Notes: generated by a model not told the origin, from the sequence alone. A stretch of DNA of 56,883 bases from Actinomycetota bacterium (GCA_027313705.1 DAHVDE010000039.1:1-56883), one strand, 5' to 3'. Shown: positions 25,096 through 34,561, numbered from the stretch's first letter. Translations and numbers: made by a program.

Positions 25096-26487
25096 GTGAG
25101 AAGACTGAGAGCACTGATAGGCACGTCGATACTCGCCGCCGCCGCGCTCACGGTAAGCGGTGCCACGGTCGCGGTCGCTGCGCCGGCCGACAGCCAGTTC
25201 ACCGGCACGCTTGCCGACGGCACGACATGGATCGCTGACATGCCGGCGCAGTGGAACGGCATCGTCCTCCTGTACAGCCACGGATTCGGGGACTTGACCG
25301 CGGCCGATGCGCCCGATCCGACCACCCAGGCCGCACTGCTGGCCAGAGGCTACGCGCTGGCCGGCTCGTCTTACGACCCGAATGGCTCGCTCTGGGCGCT
25401 CGATAACGCGGTTCAAGACCAGTTCGCTACCTTGCGGGCGGTTGAGTCGACCGTGCTGCCTGGCAAGCCCAGGCAGGTGCTAGCTTTCGGCACTTCGATG
25501 GGCGGGCTGATCAGCGCGCTCGAGGCGCAGGACGGGGCTGGCCTGATCAACGGTGCCCTGACTACCTGCGGCATCGTCGCTGGCGGAATCAACCTGAACA
25601 ACTACCAGCTAGCGGGCGAGTACGCGCTCGCCCAGTTGCTGCTGCCTGGCCAGCAGGTGCAGCTTGTCCGCTTCGCTAACGCCGGCCAGGCGCTTGCCAC
25701 GGCGGGCCTGCTCGGGCAGGCGGCCGCGCAGGCACAGCAGACCGCGGCCGGGCGTGCCAGGCTCGCCCTTGCCATGGCGTTCTTGAACGTGCCGCCGTGG
25801 TCGGCAGGCATGAGCAGCCCGGCACCGGCAGGCGATCCCGCTGCCCAGGAGGCGGCGCAATATCAGGTCGAGTTCGCGGGTGCGTTCACCGCGCTCGACT
25901 TCATCGAGTTCGCCAGGCCGTATATCGATCAGGCCGCTGGCGGAAGCGCGACCTGGACGAAGGGCCTGAACTTCCGTGCCCTGCTTCGCCGGTCACCGTA
26001 CCGGCGCGAAGTGACCGCCCTGTATCGCTCCTCTGGTCTGCGCCTGCGTACCGACCTGGCGACGCTGACCGGCAACGCCAACATCACCGCCGACCCGGCC
26101 GCCGTGCGCTCACTGGAACGGACCTCGGTTCCTTCCGGCCGGCTGGCCGTGCCAGAACTGGACCTGCACACGATCAGCGATCAGCTTGTCCCAGTGCAGC
26201 AGGAGAACTACTACGCGAGGCAGGTACGCGAGGCGGGCAGCGGCTACCTGCTCCGGCAGGACTTCGTCGCGAGCGTGGGGCACTGCAATTTCAGCCCGGC
26301 GGAACTCGTCGCCGGCGTCATGGCGATCAGCCAGCGCGTCACCGTCGGTCACTGGGGAGACGTGGCCGATCCAGCCAGCCTGAACCAGGTCGCGGCCAGT
26401 CTCAACCTCGGACCAGCCAGGTTCGCTGACTACTACCCTGGCCCGCTGACTGGCGTCGTCCGCTCGCACCGCCTGGACCGGTTCTAG
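25096..26487 (+). CDS. Secreted alpha/beta-hydrolase
   Basis: The 463-aa protein begins with a classic signal peptide (RRLRALIGTSILAAAALTVS, cut probably after VAVAAPA) and has the alpha/beta-hydrolase nucleophile elbow GTSMGG (Ser134) and a late His in SVGHCNFSP. AAGGAG precedes GTG 25096 by about 7 nt. The substrate is unknown; extracellular esterase, lipase or peptidase activity is possible. It begins 239 bp after the signal peptidase gene in the same direction and has its own likely terminator, so it may or may not belong to the peptide cluster. Confidence 0.82.
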   Translation: MRRLRALIGTSILAAAALTVSGATVAVAAPADSQFTGTLADGTTWIADMPAQWNGIVLLYSHGFGDLTAADAPDPTTQAALLARGYALAGSSYDPNGSLWALDNAVQDQFATLRAVESTVLPGKPRQVLAFGTSMGGLISALEAQDGAGLINGALTTCGIVAGGINLNNYQLAGEYALAQLLLPGQQVQLVRFANAGQALATAGLLGQAAAQAQQTAAGRARLALAMAFLNVPPWSAGMSSPAPAGDPAAQEAAQYQVEFAGAFTALDFIEFARPYIDQAAGGSATWTKGLNFRALLRRSPYRREVTALYRSSGLRLRTDLATLTGNANITADPAAVRSLERTSVPSGRLAVPELDLHTISDQLVPVQQENYYARQVREAGSGYLLRQDFVASVGHCNFSPAELVAGVMAISQRVTVGHWGDVADPASLNQVAASLNLGPARFADYYPGPLTGVVRSHRLDRF

Positions 26488-26495
26488 CCGGTCAG

Positions 26496-26534
26496 CCAGG
26501 GATCCGGCTCGCGCACGTGAAGCCGGGTCCCTGG
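26496..26534 (+). terminator. Hairpin after the secreted hydrolase
   Basis: A 14-bp stem (CCAGGGATCCGGCT with AGCCGGGTCCCTGG, one wobble pair) with an 11-nt loop lies 9 bp after the stop codon. There is no U-run, as is common in high-G+C actinomycetes. Confidence 0.6.
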
Positions 26535-26568
26535 TTCAGGCTCCCGCGGGCCACTACAAGCTGGTAGC

Positions 26569-26595
26569 TTGCCAGCGGCTCGCTGACGGTAACCT
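26569..26595 (+). promoter_or_regulatory. Leaderless promoter of the MarR gene
   Basis: TTGCCA, 15 bp, TAACCT; the -10 ends 7 nt before ATG 26603 and there is no Shine-Dalgarno sequence. Confidence 0.45.
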
Positions 26596-26602
26596 CACAG
26601 CC

Positions 26603-27085
26603 ATGCCAGGCACTAAGGAAGATCACCGCGAACCAGGCTCCGCTGGTGATCAGCATCCCGAGCCGATGCTGATGTACCTGGTCAAGCAAGTGGAACTGGC
26701 CGTGAGGTCAAGGCTCGACGACATCTTCCGCCCGATCGGGCTCACCGCGCTGCAGTACACCGCGCTTACCGTGCTAGAGCGCCATCCGGATCTGTCCACC
26801 GCACAGCTAGCCCGCAAGTCCTTCGTCGCCGCGCAGTCCATGGCGGACATGGTGGCCGCGCTGACCGAACGCGGCCTGACCGAGCGCCGTCGCGACGAGG
26901 CAGACCACCGCCGGCTGGTTGTCTGCCTGACCGCCAGCGGCAAGGACCTGCTTGACCGCTACAGGGACGAGGTTCGCGCGCTCGAGTCGCGGATGCTGAC
27001 CGGACTCACGGCCGCGCAGGTCGTCAGTTTGCGCCGCGGCTTGCATGCCTGCCACCAGAACCTGGCGGGGAACCAGCCGTACTGA
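26603..27085 (+). CDS. MarR-family transcriptional regulator
   Basis: The 160-aa protein is a winged-helix dimer of the MarR type. The recognition region is LSTAQLARKSFVAAQSMADM followed by the wing ERGLTERRRDEADHRRLVV, which contains the conserved D-x-R-x-x (DHRR) element. The first 20 residues are hydrophilic and probably disordered. It likely represses its own or a neighbouring promoter in response to a phenolic or other small ligand; the target is unknown. It sits between the secreted hydrolase and a convergent CAP-domain gene. Confidence 0.9.
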   Translation: MPGTKEDHREPGSAGDQHPEPMLMYLVKQVELAVRSRLDDIFRPIGLTALQYTALTVLERHPDLSTAQLARKSFVAAQSMADMVAALTERGLTERRRDEADHRRLVVCLTASGKDLLDRYRDEVRALESRMLTGLTAAQVVSLRRGLHACHQNLAGNQPY

Positions 27086-27119
27086 CCTGATCTAACCGGA
27101 ACCGGGCCGTAAGGTCGGC

Positions 27120-28202
27120 TTACCTGGTGCTGAAACTCCAGCGTGACTGCCGCTTTTGCTTGTAGTACACGGTGACGGTAAAGGTGCGATGCTGGGCGAG
27201 CGGCTGCAGGGGAATCACGAATACCGCCGCGCCATAAAGCCCGGCGTTGACAGTGCAGGCCGGCAGCCTCGTGTGGCCGACGGTGAGCGTGGCGGTCGGG
27301 CGGATTACCTGATTCTGATTGCCATAGATGATGGGCAGACCGTACCCGCCCGATGCCGGGCGCGGGCAGTGGCTGACCGGATCGGGGAGTTCCGCGCCGT
27401 AGTACGTGAGCAGGGACGTACGTTTGCCGTTAGCCGGAAACTGCCAGTAAGGCGGGCGGATGGTCGCAGTCGTCCAGATTGGGTCGACCCACAAGGCCGA
27501 GAACCCGCCGCCCTGAGCGAATCCGGCCAAGGTTCCGAACTTGCTCAGTTCGGGCATGGCGTGGTAGGGCGCGCGGGCCCAGCCGTTGATCGGATCGGGT
27601 TCGCCGAGGAACAAGTCCGAGGCGGCGCCGGCCTGCGCTCCCGCCTTGGTGTACCAGCGGCTGTGCGGGTTCTCGATATGGGTGTAGTCACCGGTCTTGA
27701 TCATGTAGCGCACATGGAGTCCGTCGGCCCGGCTTAGCCACGCGTACTCAGGGACAGGCGCGGCGTCGTTGACCGCACGGTAGCGGTTCAGCTCGCTGAC
27801 CCACGCAGGTACCCTGCCGTTCTGCACCGTGATCGTGACGGCAGGGCTGACAGCCTGGGTCGTCAGACCCGGATTGTCGGTAACCGCCCGGACCTGGAGT
27901 TTTCCGGGGAATGGCGCCCAGGCGCCCAGGTTCTGCGCCTCCGTGTACCACCTTGTCGTCCCTGATCGCCTGGTCTGAATCAGGTACGGGCTGCCGGCCG
28001 GGGTAACGGTGACCTCAGTGACATCGAGCAGATACGGCCGCTTCACGGTGGTGCCTAGCCGCAAGGCAATCTTCGCTGCTGTCACGGCGGGCCGCTGGCC
28101 ACTGCCCTCGCTCGCGGCCTGAGCCGACGCCGGCACCGCGGCGAGGGCTAGCGCTGCGAAGGCGCATCCAGCGCCCACCGCGCGAGGCTTGATTACCGCC
28201 AT
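27120..28202 (-). CDS. Secreted CAP-domain protein
   Basis: The 360-aa protein has a signal peptide (residues 1-30, ending PASAQA) and a central CAP/SCP-like region of about residues 135-230 with LNRYRAVNDAAPVPEY, YTHIENPHSRWY and the ELSKFG segment. The N-terminal 100 residues and the last 120 look beta-rich, the latter ending in an immunoglobulin-like strand pattern. CAP proteins in bacteria are extracellular and of unclear function. The match to the family is by pattern and moderate. It is convergent with the MarR gene, 35 bp away. Confidence 0.7.
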   Translation of the reverse strand: MAVIKPRAVGAGCAFAALALAAVPASAQAASEGSGQRPAVTAAKIALRLGTTVKRPYLLDVTEVTVTPAGSPYLIQTRRSGTTRWYTEAQNLGAWAPFPGKLQVRAVTDNPGLTTQAVSPAVTITVQNGRVPAWVSELNRYRAVNDAAPVPEYAWLSRADGLHVRYMIKTGDYTHIENPHSRWYTKAGAQAGAASDLFLGEPDPINGWARAPYHAMPELSKFGTLAGFAQGGGFSALWVDPIWTTATIRPPYWQFPANGKRTSLLTYYGAELPDPVSHCPRPASGGYGLPIIYGNQNQVIRPTATLTVGHTRLPACTVNAGLYGAAVFVIPLQPLAQHRTFTVTVYYKQKRQSRWSFSTR

Positions 28203-28302
28203 GAGTCGCCCCTTTCGGCAATGGCTAACCCGGCCTGCGGGCTAGCGGGACAGGTTCGGTGAGTGTTATCTTCATGTCAAGATAAATTGGAAGGAGAAGC
28301 AG

Positions 28303-28680
28303 TTGATTCATCATGTTCAGCTAGCTTGTCCGCCAGGCAGCGAGCCAGCGCTCAGGGAGTTCTATGGCGGCGTACTCGGTTTCGAGGAACTGCGAAAGCC
28401 GTCCAGCCTGGCGGCGCGCGGCGGATGCTGGTTCAAAGGTCACGGCATCGAACTCCATCTGGGAGTCGAGCAGGACTTCCGGCCCGCGCGCAAAGCGCAT
28501 CCCGGCCTTCTCGTAGCCGGCCTGGGCGCCTGGGCGGATCGGCTGCGTAAGGCCGGCTATCCGGTGAGCTTCGATGATGAATTTCCGGGGATGCGACGCT
28601 TTTACAGCCAGGACCCGAATGGGAACCGGCTCGAGTTCCTTGAACCGATCTCCGGTCAAGCTGACATATCTCAGGGGTGA
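28303..28680 (+). CDS. VOC / glyoxalase-like protein
   Basis: The 125-aa protein has the vicinal-oxygen-chelate fold pattern: IHHVQLACPPGSEPALREFY GG at the N-terminus and QDPNGNRLEFLEP at the C-terminus, with His and Glu positions that usually bind a metal. A TTG start at 28303 is chosen because GGAAGGAGAAG lies just upstream and no ATG is in a suitable place. The substrate is unknown; such single-domain proteins include glyoxalases, dioxygenases and resistance proteins. It is monocistronic. Confidence 0.85.
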   Translation: MIHHVQLACPPGSEPALREFYGGVLGFEELRKPSSLAARGGCWFKGHGIELHLGVEQDFRPARKAHPGLLVAGLGAWADRLRKAGYPVSFDDEFPGMRRFYSQDPNGNRLEFLEPISGQADISQG

Positions 28681-28838
28681 TTCAGGGTTCATCCCGACTT
28701 CCTGGCGTTCTGCTTGGCTAGGCTGACTGGCAGTAAGCGGACGGAGGACGGGATCAGCCAGATCGGCGTGCGGGAAGCGCGTGACCGTGAGAGCGGCAAT
28801 GAGAAGGGTGGCCGGGCCAGTCCGCAGACAGCGATTAA

Positions 28839-28876
28839 GGGCGAAGGCCCCGAGTAGTCCAGAGGAGCCTTCGCCC
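28839..28876. terminator. Bidirectional hairpin between VOC and DUF397 genes
   Basis: A perfect 10-bp stem (GGGCGAAGGC / GCCTTCGCCC) with an 18-nt loop lies between the convergent ends of the VOC gene (stop 28680) and the DUF397 gene (stop 28898), so it may terminate both. Confidence 0.5.
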
Positions 28877-28897
28877 GAATAGCCTGATAAGACCGTC

Positions 28898-29143
28898 TTA
28901 TGCACAGAAGCCATCGAATTCGCCGTTCCGCACGCCTCCGAGGAACGCTTGCCATTCGTCGGGAGTGAAGCGGAGAACCGGGCCCTCCGTGTCCTTACTG
29001 TCCCGAACGCCGACATGGCCGCCGGGGAGGCCGGCTACCTCGACGCAGTTGCTGTTAGCGAAACTGAGGGAACTCTTGATCCACCGCGAATGCAGACCTG
29101 GCCTGCCCTCGCGGCCATCGGGCGTAAGTGTGCTCACGTCCAT
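28898..29143 (-). CDS. DUF397 domain protein
   Basis: The 81-aa protein has the DUF397 pattern: WIKSSLSFANSNCVEVAGL, then VGVRDSKDTEGPVLRFTP and DEWQAFLGGVRNGEF. These small proteins are abundant in morphologically complex actinomycetes and are typically encoded next to an XRE/DUF5753 regulator, as here; they are thought to be its partners, as in the BldB/AbaA/WhiJ-like systems. It lies 68 bp downstream of that regulator on the same strand. Confidence 0.92.
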   Translation of the reverse strand: MDVSTLTPDGREGRPGLHSRWIKSSLSFANSNCVEVAGLPGGHVGVRDSKDTEGPVLRFTPDEWQAFLGGVRNGEFDGFCA

Positions 29144-29211
29144 ACCTCGCTGAATGTCGTGTGGTTTAATGGGGAAAATCTGCGAAAACGCGATGGTACT
29201 CTACCAGCTAG

Positions 29212-30102
29212 TTAGTGCACTCGCTGAGGGTCCGCCCAGTACTCCTGAGCGGTTTTGAGCATGAGGTCTCTCGACGAAGCCGGGTCAAGAGAAGCGTTGA
29301 CGAGCATTTGAAATGCGATTCGATGCAGATAGGTCTCTCGCTCTCCCTCGACCGAGAAATCACTCCTCAAGTGCTCGGCGCTCACCACATCCTGCAGAAT
29401 GGCGTTGTTGTCAGGCCCGAATCGGAAAATGACGAACGACTCTCCGATGACGGTATGCTGCGAGTCAAGCGGCAGGATACGCAGCGTGACGTTCGGCCGG
29501 TCGGACTCCATAGCCAAGCGCTGGAGCTGCTCATACATCACCGCAGGTGTACCGATCCGGCGCCTGAGTATGGACTCATCCAGTACCACGGACAGCTGAA
29601 GCTCAGGTTCTCTGGTGAGCACCTGCTGCCGCTGCATGCGAACCTTGACCAGTCGTTCTATCATGCCAGGAGCGATAGGCTCGACCTGGTTGTAGCTACT
29701 TATTATGTGCCGGGCATAAGCTTCTGTTTGTAAAAGACCGGATACTACTTCTACGTGCCATATGTCGATAGAGCTGGCTTCGTGCTCAAGACCGATGAAC
29801 TGCTGGTAGTCCGGAGACAGGAAATCCGCGTATTCTTCCCACCAGCCTTTTTGCGCGGCATCCCTGGCAAGCGTGACGAGCAGCGAGCGGCGTTCCCCGG
29901 TCACCTCGTAGTAGTCGAGCAGTCTTTCCACGTCGCGTAGCTTCAGGCCGGTCCTGGCCAGCTCATACCTGCTGATCTTGGACGGTGACCATTTCAGCGC
30001 CGCCGCGACTACGTCGCCGCTCTTGCCGGTGGTCTCCCTGATAGCTCGCAGTTCGGCCGCCAGCCGACGGCGCCGCACGGTAGGACTTCCTGGCGTCGTC
30101 AT
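29212..30102 (-). CDS. XRE-family regulator with DUF5753
   Basis: The 296-aa protein has an N-terminal helix-turn-helix (about residues 10-65, LRAIRETTGKSGDVVAAALK then WSPSKISRYELARTGLKLRD) and a DUF5753 domain (about 95-285) with VVSGLLQTEAYAR and the LRILPL block. This WhiJ-like architecture is typical of Streptomyces relatives and controls development or antibiotic production, usually with a cognate DUF397 protein. ATG 30102 gives the normal length. Confidence 0.93.
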   Translation of the reverse strand: MTTPGSPTVRRRRLAAELRAIRETTGKSGDVVAAALKWSPSKISRYELARTGLKLRDVERLLDYYEVTGERRSLLVTLARDAAQKGWWEEYADFLSPDYQQFIGLEHEASSIDIWHVEVVSGLLQTEAYARHIISSYNQVEPIAPGMIERLVKVRMQRQQVLTREPELQLSVVLDESILRRRIGTPAVMYEQLQRLAMESDRPNVTLRILPLDSQHTVIGESFVIFRFGPDNNAILQDVVSAEHLRSDFSVEGERETYLHRIAFQMLVNASLDPASSRDLMLKTAQEYWADPQRVH

Positions 30103-30527
30103 CGGCGTTCCTCCTCGTTACCCGCTGAGCCAGTCCTGCCTGAAGGCCGGTCCTACCGCCGTCATAAAGAATATTCCACTAAGAATTTCATTGCACCTCA
30201 CCACGGACCTAAGCGCAACCAGGCTCGCCGGCCGCGGTGCCATGCCCTGGGGTCGGGAAATGACAACGCCGCCCCAGGACTGCCTTCCCGATCGCCTCAG
30301 GTGGCACTGCTCATCGGCTGACGCTGGATCAGCGAGCGATGAGGGTGTCAAGAGCGTGATCGGATGGTGGCAGCGAGGGGCGACGTATCGGGCGGGCGTG
30401 CATCAGTTACGGTCGGATCTGTCGCTGATGTACAAGCTGGCGGTGCCGTTAACGGTTAGTCCTGGTTAGGTCGCCGTCAGCGGACGGCGACCAGAAGCGG
30501 CTGGTAAGCGTCTCACGTCACGTTTGC
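30103..30527. other. Intergenic region of about 425 bp
   Basis: No supported gene is seen. It must contain the promoter of the XRE regulator at its left end. An open frame on the plus strand crosses it but resembles no protein family. Confidence 0.4.
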
Positions 30528-30692
30528 TCAGCCGTGATAGAACATCGTGGGATTGGATGATGGCGCGTCCGCGCGCGCGTGGACGCTGACTGGGTGGGCT
30601 GTTGGCGCGGCCATTGCTACGCCGGCCACGACCGATCCGGCCAAGCCGAGAGCTAGGAGTGCGGGAAGGATGACAGATCGCCCGATACGCAT
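30528..30692 (-). CDS. Small secreted peptide ending in MFYHG
   Basis: The 54-aa product has an Arg-containing start (MRIGRS), a hydrophobic core (VILPALLALGLAGSVVAGVA) and a likely signal peptidase site after AMAA, leaving about 27 residues that end PTMFYHG. A strong GGAGGAA lies 4-5 nt before ATG 30692, which decides the start. Short secreted peptides ending in an aromatic-His motif occur in actinomycetes as I recall, with no known function. Confidence 0.65.
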   Translation of the reverse strand: MRIGRSVILPALLALGLAGSVVAGVAMAAPTAHPVSVHARADAPSSNPTMFYHG

Positions 30693-31026
30693 GTTTCCTC
30701 CAAGGCGATTCCGCAGGTCAGAGCTCAGGTCGCTGGCCCCATGGACCTGCAAGGCTTATAAGGTCATGCGTAGGTATTTCCCGGCCCTGGGTAATTCCAT
30801 GCGTCAAGGTGGAGAATTATTAGACTTTTCTGGACACTGAAATCCGCGAATGAAGTATCGATGATCCGTAGCAAGGAATATGCGCTTACTCGTGCAGGGA
30901 AAAATCGAGAGAACCGTGTGCCGCAATATGCGATGAAACTTTCACCTCAGTCACGGAAGGTAGCCGGGTGGTACGCTATCAGCACGTCGACCATGCTCTG
31001 CCGGTAACTTTATCCGAAAACTGCGC
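30693..31026. other. AT-richer intergenic region before the LAL gene
   Basis: This stretch is clearly richer in A+T than its surroundings and contains no supported gene. It separates two divergent genes and probably holds control sites for both. Confidence 0.45.
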
Positions 31027-31055
31027 TTGTTTCCTTAATGTTCTAGTAGTAAAGT
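31027..31055 (+). promoter_or_regulatory. Leaderless promoter of the LAL gene
   Basis: TTGTTT, 17 bp, TAAAGT; the -10 ends 7 nt before GTG 31063. Confidence 0.55.
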
Positions 31056-31062
31056 TCGCTCT

Positions 31063-33900
31063 GTGCCCACCGTGACCCTGGCCGGTGCGCTCGTCGGCCG
31101 TGACCGTGAGCTAGCTAAGCTGACCGGGCTCCTCGCAGAGGTAGCTGCGGGCCGGGGCGCTAGCGTGCTGATCGAGGGCGAACCCGGCGTCGGCAAGTCC
31201 ACGCTGGTTCGGGCCGCGCTGGCCAGCAAAGTGCCGGCCGGTCTCCAGGTGTTCTGGGGTTCTGGCGACGAACTCGGGCAAGCGCTGCCGCTACTGCCGA
31301 TGCTCGAGGCGCTGCGGATAAGAGAGCCATCGGCCAACCCGCGGCGCAACTCGATGCTCAGCCTGCTGCGCGGCGAGGTCGCCGCCGACCGGAGCATGGA
31401 CACCTCGGCTGCCCTCGCTGAGCAGCTACTCGCTCTGGTCGCCGAGGAATGCGGGTCCAAGCCGACCGCGCTGGTCATCGACGATCTGCAGTGGGCTGAC
31501 CAGGCGAGCGTCACGCTATGGGGGCGGCTAGCTAGATCGGTGCGGCAGATGCCGCTGCTGCTCGTCGGCATGATGCGGCCGGTCCCGCAGCGCGATGACC
31601 TGCTCGCGTTGCGGCGTGCGGTCGGCAGCGACGCGCGCCTGCGACTTACCGGGCTGACCAGCAAGGCGGTCGCCGAGCTCGTGGCCGCGCTCGCCGGCGG
31701 CAGGCCGGACGATGCTTTGCTCAGGCTGGCCGACGGCGCGGCGGGCAATCCGCTGTACGTGACCGAGCTGGTGGCGGCGCTCGCTCGCAGCGCGAGACTG
31801 GTGCTCACCGAGACCGGGGCGGCCAGGCTGACCAAGGGTCCGGCACCGAGTTCCCTGTCGGCCGCCATCGCCGACCGCCTCGGATTCGTGTCTGGCCCTG
31901 TCCGCGAGGTACTGCGCGCGGCGGCGCTGCTCGGGGTCGACTTCGCCGTGTCCGACCTGGCGATCGTCCTCGGCCGGGCCGTCACCGACCTGCTGCCTGC
32001 CGTCGACGAGGCGTGCGCCGCAGGCGTGCTTGCCGAGTCCGGCATCGGCCTCGGGTTCAGGCATCCGATGATCAGGGAAGCGCTCTACGCCGAGATACCC
32101 TTGCCGGTTCGGGCGGCCTGGCACCGGGCAGCCGGACGTGCGCTCGCCGAGGCCGGGGCGCCGCCGGACCGGGTGGCCAGGCAGTTGCTCTGGGCCGTTC
32201 GCGGAACCGGTTCCCCGGCCGAGCCGATGGACGAGTGGATATTTGGCTGGCTGACGCGAACCGCTGACTTGCTAATCGGCCAGGCGCCTCAGGTCGCGGC
32301 CGAATTGCTGCGCCAGGCGGTGGCGAACTGCACGCTCGGCTCGGCCGAGTACCACGACCTGGTGGGCAGGCTCGCCGACGTGCTTTACCGTGTCGGCGAT
32401 GCGGCCGGGGCCGAGGAAGTCGCCAATCTCGCGCTGGTCTACGCCGACGACCCTGACCTGCTCGTCGACCTGCACTGGACGCTCGCGCAATGCCGGATTC
32501 AAGCCGGGCAGTCCGCTGAGTCGCTGGCGATCTTGAACCGTGCGCTCGAATCGCCTGGCATCTCGGCCCGGCATCGGGCCAGGCTGCTGGTACTCGGCGC
32601 GCGTACCTACAGTTACCTCGGCGAGGTAGAAAGGGCCGGCCAGCTCGCCAGCACAGCCCTGGCCGTTGCCTCCGAGAGCGGAGACAACTGGGCGATGGGC
32701 TGGGCGTTGCACGTGCTGACCATTGTCACCGCCGTTCAGGCGCAGATGGCCGATGCGCTTCCGCTCTTCGACCGTGCGCTTTCTGTCACGCGATCCGAGC
32801 CAGGGCTCACCGACTTGCGGTTGCTGCTCCAGATCAACAAGGCCATAGCGCTCGGTAACCTGGATCGTCATCAGGAAGCCTTCGCTGCCGCCAGGCAGGC
32901 ACAGCACCTGTCCGATCAGGTTGGCACCGTAATCCGACGGGTCCAGGCGCACAGCGCGCTTGGCCAGTTGCTGTTCGATACCGGCCAGTGGGACGAGGCC
33001 ATGATCGAGGTCGAAGTGCTGCACGACGACCTCAAGGAGCCTGCGGTAGCCTGCTGCGACCGGGGCATAGCGGCAGTGATCGGCTTTCATCGCGGCGAGA
33101 TCGCGATGGCGCGCGACCGGCTCGCCGCCGCCCAGCCACTCGCGAAGACCATCGGAAACCGGGTAATCGGCCCGCTGGCTCTGGCACGAAGCCTGGACCG
33201 CGAGCAAGCCGATTCTCCGTCCGAGGCGCTTGCGGTGCTTACCGCCGGGTTCGCCGACATCACCGAGGACCTCGACGAGATCGAGGACCTGCTCGCGGAC
33301 GCGGTTCGCCTCGCCATGAAGACCGGTGACCTGAGCGCCGCCCAGACGCTGACTGGTCACGCCCGCGATCTGGCCGCAGGATCGGACATACCGCACCGGC
33401 AGGCCAACGCGCTCTTCTGCCAGGGCCTGCTCGATCATGATCCGAAATGGCTGCTCGACTCCGCTGAACGGTATGACAAGGCCGGCCGCCCGCTACTGCG
33501 GGCAAAGGCGCTGGAAGCCGCCGCCGGCGACTTCCTCGCCGCCGACGATCGCGATCAGGCACGGGCCGCCTTCACTCGTGCGCTCGAGATCTATGCCTCG
33601 CTTGGAGCGACGACCGACGTCGCGCGGCTGCAGGCCGCGTTTCGCGCGCACGGCATCAGGCGCGGGCCCCAGTCCAAGCACCGCCAGGCGAGCAGCGGCT
33701 GGGACAGCCTCACGCCGACCGAGGCTAAGGTTGCCGCGCTGGTCGAGGGGGGCATGTCTAACCCGGAGATCGCCGCCAAGTTGTTCTTGTCTCCGCGAAC
33801 CGTCGGTACTCATGTCTCCCACATACTCAAGAAGCTCGACGTCCATTCAAGGACCGACATCGCTCGCGAGGCCGCCCTGCGCACGAGAACTTCCAGGTGA
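31063..33900 (+). CDS. Large LuxR-type (LAL) ATPase regulator
   Basis: The 945-aa STAND ATPase regulator has an N-terminal ATPase domain with Walker A EGEPGVGKSTLVRA near residue 40 and Walker B ALVIDDLQWAD near 140, a long TPR-like helical middle (about 400-850) and a C-terminal LuxR helix-turn-helix (about 882-940, LTPTEAKVAALVEGG, then LFLSPRTVGTHVSHILKKL). LALs are ATP-dependent activators, often of secondary metabolism. It is convergent with an RsbW-like gene 6 bp away. Its target is not evident from position. Confidence 0.93.
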   Translation: MPTVTLAGALVGRDRELAKLTGLLAEVAAGRGASVLIEGEPGVGKSTLVRAALASKVPAGLQVFWGSGDELGQALPLLPMLEALRIREPSANPRRNSMLSLLRGEVAADRSMDTSAALAEQLLALVAEECGSKPTALVIDDLQWADQASVTLWGRLARSVRQMPLLLVGMMRPVPQRDDLLALRRAVGSDARLRLTGLTSKAVAELVAALAGGRPDDALLRLADGAAGNPLYVTELVAALARSARLVLTETGAARLTKGPAPSSLSAAIADRLGFVSGPVREVLRAAALLGVDFAVSDLAIVLGRAVTDLLPAVDEACAAGVLAESGIGLGFRHPMIREALYAEIPLPVRAAWHRAAGRALAEAGAPPDRVARQLLWAVRGTGSPAEPMDEWIFGWLTRTADLLIGQAPQVAAELLRQAVANCTLGSAEYHDLVGRLADVLYRVGDAAGAEEVANLALVYADDPDLLVDLHWTLAQCRIQAGQSAESLAILNRALESPGISARHRARLLVLGARTYSYLGEVERAGQLASTALAVASESGDNWAMGWALHVLTIVTAVQAQMADALPLFDRALSVTRSEPGLTDLRLLLQINKAIALGNLDRHQEAFAAARQAQHLSDQVGTVIRRVQAHSALGQLLFDTGQWDEAMIEVEVLHDDLKEPAVACCDRGIAAVIGFHRGEIAMARDRLAAAQPLAKTIGNRVIGPLALARSLDREQADSPSEALAVLTAGFADITEDLDEIEDLLADAVRLAMKTGDLSAAQTLTGHARDLAAGSDIPHRQANALFCQGLLDHDPKWLLDSAERYDKAGRPLLRAKALEAAAGDFLAADDRDQARAAFTRALEIYASLGATTDVARLQAAFRAHGIRRGPQSKHRQASSGWDSLTPTEAKVAALVEGGMSNPEIAAKLFLSPRTVGTHVSHILKKLDVHSRTDIAREAALRTRTSR

Positions 33901-33906
33901 ACGGGT

Positions 33907-34323
33907 CTAGAGATCCGGGTGGAATTCCAGCGTGAAGTAAACCGCCTTGCCCGCTGAGGTGCGGTACCAGCCCCAGTCACTCGACAGGCAGGTCACCAGC
34001 ATCAGGCCACGCCCGGCTTCGGCATCGGCGGCTGCCTCGATCGGGACCGGCATGGAAGACGAGGTGTCGTGCACCTCGACGCGCAGCTGGCCCCACGGAC
34101 AGGTGAGTACCATCGTCACGGATTCGCTGGTCTCGTACCTGATGGCATTGGTCACCAGTTCGCTGGTGAGCAACGCGGCAACGGGCGGATCGACCGGCAC
34201 ATCCCAGGCGTAAATGTACGCTTTGACCTGACTTCTAGCCTCGGCCACCGCCGCAGGTCGCGAAGGAAGCGAGATGCGGCGTGGGCGGAGCAGTGCCGGA
34301 CGGATCGGCGCCATCGTTTCCAT
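33907..34323 (-). CDS. RsbW/SpoIIAB-like ATP-binding protein
   Basis: The 138-aa protein is a GHKL ATPase of the anti-sigma-factor type: N-box SELVTNAIRYE, then LRVEVHDTS and the AGRGLMLVTCLSSDWG glycine-rich lid. Such proteins bind and phosphorylate STAS antagonists or sequester sigma factors. AAGGA lies 6 nt before ATG 34323; a longer in-frame start at 34473 would add 50 residues without family similarity and is rejected. No STAS partner is adjacent. Confidence 0.88.
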   Translation of the reverse strand: METMAPIRPALLRPRRISLPSRPAAVAEARSQVKAYIYAWDVPVDPPVAALLTSELVTNAIRYETSESVTMVLTCPWGQLRVEVHDTSSSMPVPIEAAADAEAGRGLMLVTCLSSDWGWYRTSAGKAVYFTLEFHPDL

Positions 34324-34561
34324 CTGAGTTCCTTGCCGGGCTGGCTTCAGCCGTCTGCGAGAGCGCAGGTCTCCCTGCGCGGCCAGTGCCTGGCAGACCC
34401 CGCCAAAACTTCGACTGTCGATCTTGCCAGCGCTTGCAGTACAAATACTGCTGAAACTTGCAGGCAGAGACATCGGTAGGGTGACGGATATTTAAGTACG
34501 TCAGTGCGCGGCACGTTTACCGGCGCAATGTGCGCTAATGGTGCGACGCAGAGCTGTGCGG

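Noticed and set aside
29978-30469. 163-codon plus-strand frame over the XRE promoter region
   Set aside because: Its first part is antisense to the XRE gene and the remainder has no recognisable signature or ribosome site.
32272-33438. Minus-strand frame of 388 codons inside the LAL gene
   Set aside because: Antisense shadow of the TPR-like region of the LAL regulator.
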